Below are positions 1 to 10,536 of a stretch of DNA of 64,000 bases, piece by piece (position 1 is the first letter of the stretch; every line of letters begins with the position of its first letter). Location of the stretch: positions 1,612,001 through 1,676,000 of the forward strand of contig NC_044004.1 of the NCBI RefSeq assembly GCF_900496995.4, in the 5' to 3' direction. The DNA is from Aquila chrysaetos chrysaetos (lineage: Eukaryota > Chordata > Aves > Accipitriformes > Accipitridae). The translations under genes and the position numbers were made by a program. Below the pieces are notes generated by a model that ran no database searches, was not told the DNA's origin, and saw only the letters and a list, made by a program, of their open reading frames with translations.

Positions 1-1
1 A

Positions 2-106
2 GAGGACAAGGACTTCCCAGCAGAGTCGGAGGACGGCCAGGAGGACACGGCCTCCTCCCCCAGCTCAGGGACAGCACCCGCACAGACTGTGACAAAAAGC
101 TGCTGA
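2..106 (+). CDS. 3' end of an unidentified gene, possibly a second Not-class homeobox gene (partial)
   Basis: The window opens inside an acidic, Ser/Thr-rich C-terminus of 34 residues, running from EDKDF through ESEDGQEDTASS to a final KSC and a TGA at 104-106. A short AT-rich 3' UTR with a canonical AATAAA follows, which supports this frame over the two others, although frame 1 also stays open. No domain is visible. NOTO lies downstream on the same strand and also ends in an acidic tail ([12 protein letters not shown]). In chick, the Not homeobox genes CNOT1 and CNOT2 are known to be clustered. A second Not gene is therefore my best inference, but the sequence shown does not prove it. The human neighbour on this side, RAB11FIP5, ends differently and, as I recall, lies on the other strand. 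Confidence 0.5.
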   Translation, partial: EDKDFPAESEDGQEDTASSPSSGTAPAQTVTKSC

Positions 107-195
107 ATCGCCCCTTCGGGCCGCTTTTCCGTGTGTATTATATGAATGTATCATATCTAATATATACAGGGCACCAATTATTTTTGCAGTGCAAA

Positions 196-201
196 AATAA
201 A
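196..201 (+). terminator. Polyadenylation signal of the left-edge gene
   Basis: A canonical AATAAA lies 90 bp after the TGA at 104-106, inside an AT-rich stretch (about 135-215) that contrasts with GC-rich flanks. It implies a very short 3' UTR of about 110 nt. Confidence 0.6.
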
Positions 202-989
202 TTATTTATGCTACTCTTGGGCTCATCTTTTCACGAGGAGGAGGAGGAACACCACATGCCTGCAGTGGCAGCATGCATTCAGTGGGGGCTTGTTCATGGG
301 AGCAAGCCTTGGAGGTCTGGGGGAATGGGGGGTGACCTGCACACCTCACCCATGATCAGCCCCATAGCCAGGCTCATCCCAAAGGCACTGGGTGTTCAGA
401 TACCTCCTTGTGCTCTAAAATAGCTCAGGACCTTCACAGAGCCCAGGTCCTTGTAGGGAACCTCCATCTCATGGTCCATCCTTCTCCATCTTCCCACGAG
501 CGGCATCTTCACCGTAACAGCCCGCTCTGCCCACAGCTCACACAGTCCAACCCAGTGATGGCATCCTGCTCTCCGGGGCTTTTGGAGCCAGGAAAGTAGG
601 GAAAACGCACCTGGAGAGCACAGCTGGTGGTGGCTTTGCGAGCTGGGCGCCTGGGGTGCCGTCTCAGCTGGGCAAGGATTAGCCAGGTTTTAATTTTAAC
701 TGCTTGGCCCTGCTCAGGCAGATGCAGAGGTTTCAAATCCAGCTGGTTTTGGCCGGACACTGGCCTGGGGATGAGCCAAGGATGGGCTCTGTGGGGAGCT
801 GGGGATCTTCTTGCAAGGATGCAAAGCAAGCAAGTGCCACTGGCCCTGGACCTCCTAGATAAGAGCAGAAATGGGGACACCTGGGTGCTCGTCGGGGTAG
901 CACCCGCTCCTGCTAACCCTATTTTCACCATGTCTGGAGGAGGAAGGGACCCAGGTGGAGGGTTTATTTGAGCAGGTGTGAAACCTGAT
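202..989. other. Intergenic, nothing recognised
   Basis: Moderately GC-rich unique-looking sequence. Open frames on both strands here have no recognisable domain or splice context. A short (GAG)n run lies near 236-247. Confidence 0.6.
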
Positions 990-1362
990 GCAAGGAGAAG
1001 GGGGACAATGCAAGGAGAGGGGGGACAATTAAGATGGGGATGGTGCAAAGAAGGGGACAGTGCAAGGAGAAAGAAGGGGGACAATGCAAGGAGAGGGGAT
1101 GAAGCAAAGAGAAGGGGATGAAGCAAAGAGAAGGGGATGATGCAAGGAGGGGGGACAGTGCAGGGAGAAGGAGATGATGCCAGGAGAGGGGACAACGCCA
1201 GGAGAAAGGGATGATGCGTGGAGAGGGGGAATGATGCCAGGAGAGGGGGACAGTGCAAGGAGAAGGGGACAATATAAGAAGGGGACAATGCAAGGAGAAG
1301 GGGACAGTGCAAGGAGAGGGGGACAGTGCAAGAAGGGGATGGTGCCAGGAGAAGGGGACGAT
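990..1362. repeat. Purine-rich minisatellite, unit about 19 bp
   Basis: About 20 tandem units of the form GCAAGGAGAAGGGGACAAT, mostly 16-24 bp, with variants ending in ACAGT or ATGAT. The plus strand is almost all A and G. Long open frames on the minus strand (Leu/Ser/Pro-rich) are by-products of the repeat and not genes. Confidence 0.9.
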
Positions 1363-4300
1363 GTGACGGAAGCTGCTCTTTGTTCCAGCTGTTTTCAGAG
1401 CCGGGATTAGCCGGCTCGTCTCAAAGAGCCCAAACTGTGCTAATGTCTTCACATGTCTGCTGAGAGCCCAGGCTGCGCCGGTGGGTTTAACCCGCTAATC
1501 TCACATGCCGGTGGGTTTATTGCAATCATCCCCGAGACAACAGGGCTTACGGGGGATGTTTTAATATTGCCCGGCCGGGGGCCAAGCTGATTGCGAGAGT
1601 TAACTTGTTTCTCAGGACACCTTTAATCCCCTGGGAGCTGGCAGCGCTCAGCCTCGGGTAGGATTGGACCTTTTCCACGGTGCTGGGCTCCTCCAGGGCA
1701 GGCAGCGGGGGATCCATTGCGCTCCGGGGGATGCTCCTGCAGGGTCTGGCCAGCTCAGACCCCTCTGCGGGCAGTGTCCATCCCGGGAAATGACTTTTTA
1801 ATTAAAACTGCTGGGCTTGATTGAGTTTTTTAAAAAGTGACTTTTATATGAGATAAATTAAACCACGTCCATCCCTTTAGCACCTTGGGCTTTGACCAGG
1901 AGGCTTTTCTCACGGTGGGTGATAATCCTTGAGGGGGTGGCCGGTCCCTGGGGGTGCATGGGGGGCTCAGGATGCTTGTGTTCCCTTTCCTACCTGCCAA
2001 GGGACAGCAGGTGCTGAGGAAGGCCATCCCCTGTCTTCCTCTCACCCAGTGATTAACCTGTTTGCAGGTTCCTTAGGGTGGGGAAGGAAGCATATATACA
2101 GGACAAAGCAGCTGATTACTGGGGATGTGTGGGGATGAGAAGAGCCAAACACCCTGGTCTGACCCTGATAATGGGATGGAGTTGATGGTTTGCAGAAAAG
2201 CTGGATTCAGCTGGGTCATTGTATGCCTTGCCAAAACCCTGCCAACCCTGGAAAGGGGGGGTAGAAATGCAGTTTCCTTCTCCCATCGGAGACATCTCCC
2301 TTCCCAGTCCAGGGTGAAGGTCTTGCAGCTCAGCCCAGCTCCTGGCAGCTCGACCAGGGCACATGGATTGGACTCAAACCCGGGCACAGCAATTTGGCAC
2401 CATGGAAAATAAAGGAGAGAGAGATGCTGTGAGAGCTTGGCAAGGTCTTGGGCTGGATCAACCCACCTGGGACAGAGCCTTGGCTCCTCTCATCCCCCAG
2501 GAAAGCCTGTGCAGAATAAGAGCTGTGTGTCCTTACCCAAACCCCACATGCACCCCAAAAATCCTGCTAGTCCCTTCCCAATCCTGCGTAGTATCACATC
2601 ACTCTCTTAAAGATGCTGGTTTTTTTCACCTGTCTGCAAAAAACAAGTTGGCTTTCAGTGACAGATAATTATAAGGAAGTGAGAATTAAGCAGCCTTATT
2701 AAGAGGATAATGGTTATCTGCTAAAGATACAGTGCTGAGCCCTCCCAAGCAAATCTCCGCTCTGCAGATAAGTAGGCGGCTTGTAGGAGGACAGGTAGGT
2801 TGTGAGACCGGTGGGTGGATGTATTAGGGTGGACTATTTGCCCAGAGGAACAGCCTGGGCTGCATGTGGATGAGATGGATGAGTGGATGATTGGGGATGA
2901 ATGCAGGGTGCTGGCAAATAGGTGCAAATGGATGGCTGGGTAAATGGGATGGGATAGGAGAGGAAAGGAGAGATAGGAGAAGGGATGACCCGGTGGAGCT
3001 GTAGCATACAGCTCCTCTGTGTCCCCCTCCCTGCTCTCCTTCCTGCCAGGATTATTCCTGCTGAGCACATGGCGACGGACGCGATTTGTTTGCACGAGTC
3101 GCGTTTACTCAGGATGGTAGAAGTTTGCAGGACGGGGTGTTTGGATGCTGGAGCAGCAGGACCCCTCCGTCCCCCCCCCAATCCCTGTGACCCAGCCGCT
3201 TTCCCAGGCTCCTTTTGCATCCCTTCCCCGAGCTGGGAGCCCCATTCTCCTCGGCTGATTGCCCCCTCGTGCTCTTTTTTCGGGGGGGGGCGTTGCTAAA
3301 TGGGATTACCATGTGCCGAGGACGGGCCGGGGTGCCGGGGTGGGCAACCTGCCGGCGGCGGAGGTTCAAGGCAAAGCCTGACCCGAGCCGGGATGCAGGG
3401 CGCCGGGGTCGGCCGTGCGTGTTTCCAGGCTCCGTCTCGTCATGTAATCTTGTTAAATGGTCAGGGAGCATTTCCCCCTGCTTCTCCCTGCCCTTTAATT
3501 CCTGATTGAAACATCAAATAAGCTTCCCAAGGCTGCCGGGCAGCTCTGACGGTTCCATGCTGCCCGGTTTCAGTGGAAATAAAAAAAGACATCATAAGCA
3601 ATGGAAGGAAATGCCACGACATCCCATCCTTTGCAGTCTTTCTGGGATGAATTTGCCCCAAGTTGCCTTGCTCAGCCAAAGAGCAAAGGCACCGATTCTT
3701 TGCATTAAACTCTCAGCTGGAAGTAGCTCCTGGATGCATGAAAATGAGGGTGAAACAGGGTGACCTGCCTGGAAATGCAGCGGGGAAACTGAGCACCTAA
3801 GGAGACCCCTCATATGGGGTGAACGTTGCAGTGGCCAAAATATCTGGGTTTAAAAATCCCGGGTTTAAAAGGTGTTTATCCTGCAACAAGAAACACAGGG
3901 CTGTGGAGCAGGACCATGCGCTGAGCGCTGTCAGAGTGAGAGCAAGCAGTGCCATGTCTAAATCCTGCATTGGGCTGTGCAGGGTGGTTCGCGGTCTGCT
4001 AAGGGAATGCCATCAGCCCTGGTCTGGGTTTGCCATGGGGCACACCAAGTCTTACATAGCTGCTGGTGCTCACCCCACAGCACCCTGCATCCTGCTCCTT
4101 GCTCCTTCCTCACCTCCCATCTCAGTCTCAAAAATGGAAAGACTGGGAAGAAATTCCTCCCCGGCTCTGCTCCCAGACATGCACAGGGCAGGGCCCGCCA
4201 GAAACCAGTTTTCACCAGTGGTGAAACAAGCTGTTAAGATAAAGAGAAAAAAATGATGAAAATTATACTATGTCCCCCTTTGCAAATAGTTTGTGGCACA

Positions 4301-4794
4301 AAATCCCTGCAGCACTGCCACCCCAACATGGTTGGGTGTACCGGGGGCCCTGGCACCAGACACCCTCTCCAACGGCGTGGTTTTATTTTAAAAGGTTGAT
4401 TAAATCATTAAATCAGGTAAACCCTGATGGTATGGGATGAATAAGGGGATCTCATCGGGAGGTGTGGGAATGGCAGTCAGATAAAGTGCTCCCCAACTCT
4501 GCCAAAACCTCCTCCTGGGACTTAGGCTGTGATGCTCTTGTGCCTCAGTTTCCCCGGCTGCAGGAGCTGGGTAAGTACAGCCTTGGACACGCGTGGTATC
4601 GGCTCGACTCGTGCTTATCCGGGCCGGGTCTGATCCCGCTCCCCCTCAGCACCCCTGCCGAGAGCCAAGCAGGATCCGACCCTTGCTCTGCCCCATCCTT
4701 CCCCCACTCCATCTCTATTGATTTAATAAGATGGAGAGGAATTAACGGGGCCGGAGCATTGGAATAATGAAAGATGAACAAAGGGGCAGCACTA
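1363..4794. other. Intergenic, no gene seen
   Basis: Non-coding between the two putative Not-class genes. Some short AT-rich islands with TAAT cores (for example 1795-1860 and 2660-2720) stand out from the GC-rich background, but I cannot assign a function. A loose ATG-GAT-rich stretch lies around 2810-2950. Confidence 0.5.
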
Positions 4795-5085
4795 GCAAAG
4801 ATGCTGCCAGCTTTTAATGATGAGGCCAGGCAGATCCCCTGCTAGTTGTCCCTTTGGAGTGGCGATTAAGAACATACTGTTATTGTTAAGGCAGAGAGAT
4901 AAATCCCTGCACCGTTTCTGATGTGATCAGCCGGGGCTTCTCCCTACAATTTGTGATCCTATTGTGGACGGTGTTTGCCCTGGGCAAGGAGAGTCTGGGA
5001 ACCACTTATGAACCATCCTTTGGTCATTAGTCTCCTCATTAGGAGAGAACAATGTGGGGGAAAAAAGATAATTGAAGGGAGCAGC
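4795..5085. promoter_or_regulatory. Candidate enhancer: cluster of SOX-type and TAAT motifs
   Basis: Within under 300 bp there are SOX-core motifs at 4882 (ATTGTT), 4946 (ACAAT), 4961 (ATTGTG) and 5049 (ACAAT), a CCTTTGG near 5017, and two CATTAG homeodomain cores near 5024 and 5037. The block is unique, less GC-rich than its surroundings and non-coding. It lies 5.5 kb upstream of NOTO. The motif content is seen directly; enhancer activity is inference only. Confidence 0.3.
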
Positions 5086-7619
5086 GGGCTGATCGTGCAC
5101 TCAGGCCTGTACCAGGGCTGCCTCAATGCTTAGTTTGTTTATAATTCCCAATTAATTTTAAATGTGTGGTTTCGGGATGCTCTCAATACCTGCAACTGCA
5201 ACCCCTGTGAACAGCGTGCTCAGGTCTGTGCTTGACGGGAGGACAACGGAGCATCCTCCGAGGCCTTGCAGGAGGGTATTAGCTTATTTTTTGGGGGTCA
5301 CCCAGACTTTGCCGTCGACTGGGTGTACCCCCATCGTGGACTCAACCCCTGGACTCAACCGACGTTGTATTTGGAGGGACCCCAGGCAAGGAGGACGGGC
5401 CCCCGGCACCCGGGGAGGGCGAGGGTGGTGGGATGCAGCAGGTCCCGCTCCCTCATTCCACATCTGGCTGAGATACGAGGCCAGATGTGACACCGAAGGG
5501 TGGGACACCGAGGAACAGACCCGCTTGGTTCGGGGACACAACATCTCCTCACCGAAAAGCTGGGGCAGACTCCAGCCCTGCTGAGCCTCACTGCAGCGTG
5601 GGGATTAATTCAGATTTTGCCTGGAAATACCAGCCTGGGCGATAAATCACAGGAAAGCCCTGAGGCTGTGGGGGGAGAGGTGCTTTGCCCCACAAGCTTG
5701 GCAATGGAGTACTAAGAGGAGCAGGTCCTGTCCCCGTCCCCAGGGACACCCTGCCCGGGCTGGGTGCCGGGCTCCGTGCCCCGGGGAGGAGGTGGAAGAG
5801 CCGCAATTCCTCAGGATGCTTGATATTATCAAGTGCTAATGAGACCTGGATGGGACTGAGGTGCTTTGCAGGCCATTATCCCAAATTAACCTGACAATGC
5901 AGCCGGGGCCAGTGTCTGAAGGGCGGCTGGGGTGTGTATTGGCCGTCTGGGGCTGGGGGGAGAGAAGGGTGCTGCCCTCTGCCTTCCTCCCCCCCTGCCC
6001 GCACCCCCGAGCTGAAAGCAAGAGCCTTGCGTTTTGCAGGGTTAGTTTTCCATTGCCTGAACATGTTGAACCGGCTCCCCGAGAGAGGTTTGACAAGCAA
6101 GAGGTGGAATAAGGTGATAGGGATGGAGAGGATGGGAGCAGTCTCCTGCGCTGGCCAGCGTTTGGGATAACATTCTTGGAGGAAACTCCTAGTTCCCAAG
6201 TCCTCATGTCCATCCCACGCTGCTACTTGCACGGGGCTTTCACCAGTGCTTGGGCAGTGGATCAAACTGGGGAATGCTCAGCTGAAAAGCAACCGTGATC
6301 TCTGAAAAAGCATTTCCCTGGAGCCGGTGGCCATCCCTGTGCTGGGCTCTTGCAGGCGGATGTATGGGGCTGGCCATGCTCTTGTCACCTGCAACCAGGG
6401 CTCCCATTGCTGTATAACGCCCTCAAAGAGCAGACAGTGTCGTGCCATCGCTCCTGGCCTCAGCCCAGTTTGGGTCTGTTAATGGGACCCTGCAAGGTGC
6501 CGAGGATCCAGAAGGCAAAGCTAACTGTGGCCAGATCCTGCTGCAAAGGAAGAGACGGGGTTTGCCAAGAGCGATCGACACCAGCACCTTGGTCTGGAGC
6601 TCTCTGCAGCTCCCCAGCACCTCGCTGAAGGTGGCGAAGCCAAGGCAGGATGGCACCCGGCACTGCTGGGTGCTCCTTGAGCAGAGAGCACGCACAGTAA
6701 CTATCGTTAGCCTGAGTAATTTCTCTTTTCTAGACTTTATGATGAAGGAACGAACACGCATCAGTTATCCTCTGCGGTGTCTCCTCTTTTTGCAGGGAAG
6801 ATGAGTCCCCATTCCCCTCTTCCTACAGGATTCACTGGGAGCTGGCTTGGGAAGGGGCAAATCACCAGCTCCAGGAGCTGCGTGATTTGGAGACATTCCC
6901 CATTGCCTTTTTATTATCGGATTATGGATTATTATTTATTATTATTACGGATTACCACAGGAGAAATGGCTGCAAAAATCTGACACAAGGCTAAAAGCTA
7001 AAGCTGGTGTTCAGCACCCCATTTTTAAGCTAATTTTTTTTTTTTTAAGAGTAAAAGGCATGAGCTCATGATTTCAGACTCCTTACATTGGCGGTGCTGC
7101 GCTAGTTATCCTAATGAGTGCAAGCACACGCCTGTCTGATCAGCAACAGGAGCCCTGGGATCCATCTTCTCCCTAATAGGATGCGACTGGAAGGATGCTG
7201 TCGGTCGAGAAGATGTTTTCCCACTTGCAGAAGGACTCACGTCCCGGATTACTGATGCACAAAATCCCCATCACGTTTTCGCGTGTGCTTGCTGTGGGTT
7301 TGGGGAAATTTCCGCCACTTCTTTCGCCCGCTGGGATGGTTTTGCGGCTCGGAGAGGGATGGAAATGGAGCCAGGCTCTCCCCACCGACGGAGGCGAGGT
7401 GTGAAATTTCTCATGGGCAAACAAGTGAGAGCTGCGGGGTGCCCAGAAGAAGGGGGACAGAAAAGATGAAGGGGGGGGGGGGAGCGGAGGAGGAGAAAAA
7501 GCAGCAGCCAGAGAGAAACAAAAATCCCCAAAGCAGCAACCTGGTTTGAAGAGTGGGGCGTTTTCTATGAGGGGATTGTAAAATGCACTCTCTCTTTCCC
7601 CTTTGCAGGGGGGAATAAG
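5086..7619. other. Intergenic, no gene seen
   Basis: GC-rich unique sequence with small AT-rich islands around 5130-5165 and 6900-7060. Open frames have no homology I can recognise. A G-run lies at about 7471-7481. Confidence 0.5.
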
Positions 7620-7900
7620 GGCCCCCACTCTATCTGATAGTCATTAGCATCAATTAGCCCCGTTTGAAGTAGGCAACATCTTTGTCTCTTTGCAAAAAAA
7701 GAAATAAAAAAACCTTTCAGGGAGCCCATAATAACATCTGGAGCAAGGAGAGGCTGAACTCAAGTTCCCCACTTTCATCTCTTGTCGAGGTACTTGGAAT
7801 GTTAATGCAGCCTCATTCTTTAATGGAGTTATCAGGAAATGCTTTTCACCTCCTTCCCTTTGCTCAGGGGGGATGTTTACAAAGGGCTGGGGGCTTTTTT
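7620..7900. promoter_or_regulatory. Candidate notochord/node-type enhancer
   Basis: An AT-rich, unique block 2.7 kb upstream of NOTO. It holds a TEAD-type core GGAATG (7796-7801), a forkhead core TGTTTAC (7874-7880), and several homeodomain TAAT/ATTA cores near 7645-7660 and 7820. TEAD plus FOXA2 input is established for mouse node and notochord enhancers; applying this to the present block is inference. Confidence 0.25.
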
Positions 7901-9739
7901 TGTTGTTGTTTTGTTGTTGGGATTCCCCCCCCCCCAAGAAACTCCCCCTCCCCTTTTATTTTCTATGCTCTTGAGAAACAAAACTGGAATAAAATAAAAA
8001 AAAAAACCCAAACACCGAAACCCCACCACCAAAAAAAAAAAAAAAAAAGAGGATCAGGGTCCATCCTTTCATCTCCCCTGTCCAGCTCCTGTAAAAGCCC
8101 CCTTTGCTGGGAGCAGATGGGGTGGTTCAACCCCGTGTGGGCAGGGGGAGGGGGGGGGGTTCCCCCGGCCCTGAGCCCCCGGTCTGCCTGGCTGCTGGGT
8201 GCTATATTTCCCAAGTCATTACCAGCGAGTGAAAATTTCCAGCTTTCGAACCAAAATGCATTAGCTGAGCACACAGTACTAATGGGAAACAGGACGCGTC
8301 ATTAGGCAGCGAATTCGGCCAAGTGGGAGAAGGTGAAGGAAAAAGTCAGCCGGTGCTTTTGCTGGTTGTCTGTCCCTCCGGCTTGCTGTCCGTCCGTCTG
8401 TCCATCCTTCCTGCCAGCAGCATCTCACCGTAACCTCCTGCTCTGCCGACAGCTCACCTGCCCCAACAACCGCCATGTAAAACTGCTCCTTTGATAACTC
8501 CTTGTTGGAGCATCTCCAACATCTCTTTCCACGGGAATTACAGTGGCAGTCACAACTTAGGATGAAGAGGAAAAATAATTAAGAGATTTAAACAGGCTTT
8601 TAATAAAACAAATCAAAAACTTGTATAACGACACCCATATTTTAATCCACACAACCTCTGTGCAAGTAAAGCCAGAAGCTGTGAATCTCTGCGGTTTTTT
8701 TTTTCTCAGTAGCGGCTTTTTGGGGGGGGGAGAGGCTTCGGCACTTGCCCAGCTTTGAACGTGTGATTTCAATTAAGCACATAGTTACACGGCGGCAGGA
8801 TTGGGGCTGGCTGTTTGGATAAGGAGCAATAAAGCGGCAGCTGTATTTATTCACTTATTTTGAAGCTGCTGTGGAAGACAGGATGCTAAATGGCACGAAA
8901 AAAGTGTTTTGAAGGCAAACTTGAGGGATTCTTTTGTCTCCTGCGGGCATCCTCTTCCCTGAGGTTCCCGTAGCCATCACCAGGGTGCTTCCTCACGAGC
9001 AGGATAATCCTGCCCATGCATTCCCATAATTTCCATTTGCTTTGAAATGCTCAAAAACATAGAGGTGCTCATTTATAACCAGGTCTATTTCTACGGCTTG
9101 GGCAGTGAAAAGAGACTTTAAACGGCACGAATCCCTGAGTTAAGGCAGGATTTACGGGATACGGAGAGCTAGCCTGCGCACGCAGAGATGTTTAATGCTG
9201 GGTTATTAAGCCATGGGGGATTTTTGCTCCGTGTTTATTAACCTGGAGACTCCGGTCTGGGGATTTCTCCGTGGTTGCGTACACCAGACTGAATTTTCAG
9301 TGTTAATTTGGTGCTTGTGGAGATTTGCGCAGGAACGGTTGCGTGTGCGCAGGGCTGCAATTCCCCAGCGTTGTGTTTGCTGAGTACGCTCACATCTGGG
9401 CAAGGTGTCTGTGCCATCCGCAGCTCTCCATCGCATCGGACCATGTGTCTGTGCCTGGCTCACGGGGATGGCACCCAAACCAGACAAACAGCTAAATTTC
9501 CAAAGCACAGTCGCTTTTTAGCCTGTCCGAGTTCCTGATGTGTTTTTTCCCATACCCCAGATATACATCCAGGCTCTGATACAGCCGAGCAGGTACACCC
9601 AGATACGTTCCCCTTGGTGGGACGGGCTCACACAGCCGGTCCCGGGGTACGTCGGTGCCCGTGGGCAGTGGGTAGCGGTGGGCTGGCCTGAGGAGCGTGG
9701 CCAGGGGGATGGCGTGGGTGCGCCTGTGAGGCCTGGGGG
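7901..9739. other. Intergenic with homopolymer tracts
   Basis: Contains a C-run near 7927-7936, an A-run of about 18 at 8031-8048, and G-runs near 8150-8160 and 8722-8729. The span 8520-9240 is AT-rich and unique and could hold regulatory DNA. No gene is seen. Confidence 0.5.
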
Positions 9740-10390
9740 GAAAGTGTGGGTGTCAGGGGGGGTTTGGGTGTCAGGGGGGGTCAGGGTGGGGAGCTGTAGG
9801 TGTCCATGTGGGTGTCCACGGGGGAAGGTGAGGGTGCCAGCGAGGCTGTGGTGGGGAAGTTGTAGGTGGCTGTGAGGAAGGGAGGAGGTGTCTGGTGGAA
9901 GGAGCAATTGTCCACGTGGGCGTCTGTCTGGAGTGGGTGTTGGTGCGGGTGTCCACAGAGTAGGAGAAGGTGTCCACGGGGAAGGAGCAGGTGTCGGTGT
10001 GGATGTCCGCGAGGAAGGAGTTTGGGTGTCGGTTTGGGTGTCTGTGAGGAAGGAGTGGGTGTTGATGTGGGTGTCCACGGGAAAGGAGTGCATGTCAGTG
10101 TGGGTGTCCACGGGAAAGGAGTGGGTGTCGGTGTGGGTGTCCGCAGGGAAGGAGTTTGGGTGTCGGTTGGGTGTCTGTGAGGAAGGAGTGGGTGTTGGTG
10201 CGGGTGTCCACGGAGTAGGAGAAGGTGTCCACGGGAAAGGAGTGGGTGTCAGTGTGGGGGTCCATACGGGTGTCCAGGTGGGTGTCAGTGGAGGTGCCAG
10301 CAGAGAAGGAGGGGTGTCCGCGGGGGTGTTGGCGTGGAAGGAGGGGTGTCCGCGGGGGTGTCGGTGTGGAAGGAGGGGTGTCCGCGGGGG
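9740..10390. repeat. G/T-rich minisatellite (about 33-bp units) abutting the NOTO promoter
   Basis: Tandem units of about 33 bp built from GGTGTCCACGGGAAAGGAG and GTGGGTGTCGGTGTG blocks. A last cluster of near-identical units near 10300-10390 carries GGAGGGGTGTCCGCGGGGGTG. The plus strand is strongly G-rich with frequent GGG runs. The array ends about 60 bp before the octamer/TATA elements of NOTO. Long open frames on both strands here are repeat artefacts. Confidence 0.85.
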
Positions 10391-10449
10391 TGCCGCTGCA
10401 GGCCAGCGGGGGCTGGGGGCAGCCCCCCGTCCCCCCCGCCCCGCCGCCG

Positions 10450-10536
10450 CTTTGCATAGGAGCGCGGCTCATCCCAGCCCACCGCGCTCTCCATATAAAC
10501 CGGCGGGGCCGGGCGGGCCGGCACACCGGCCCGGCC
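10450..10536 (+). promoter_or_regulatory. NOTO: NOTO core promoter: octamer-like site and TATA box
   Basis: CTTTGCAT at 10450-10457 matches seven of eight bases of the POU octamer. TATAAA at 10494-10499 is a good TATA box. Initiation about 30 bp downstream would fall near 10525, leaving a leader of only about 12 nt before the ATG at 10537. Confidence 0.55.

Noticed and set aside
509-1452. Long overlapping minus-strand open frames rich in Leu, Ser, Pro and His
   Set aside because: They translate the purine minisatellite at 990-1362; periodic composition, no domain, no splice or start context.
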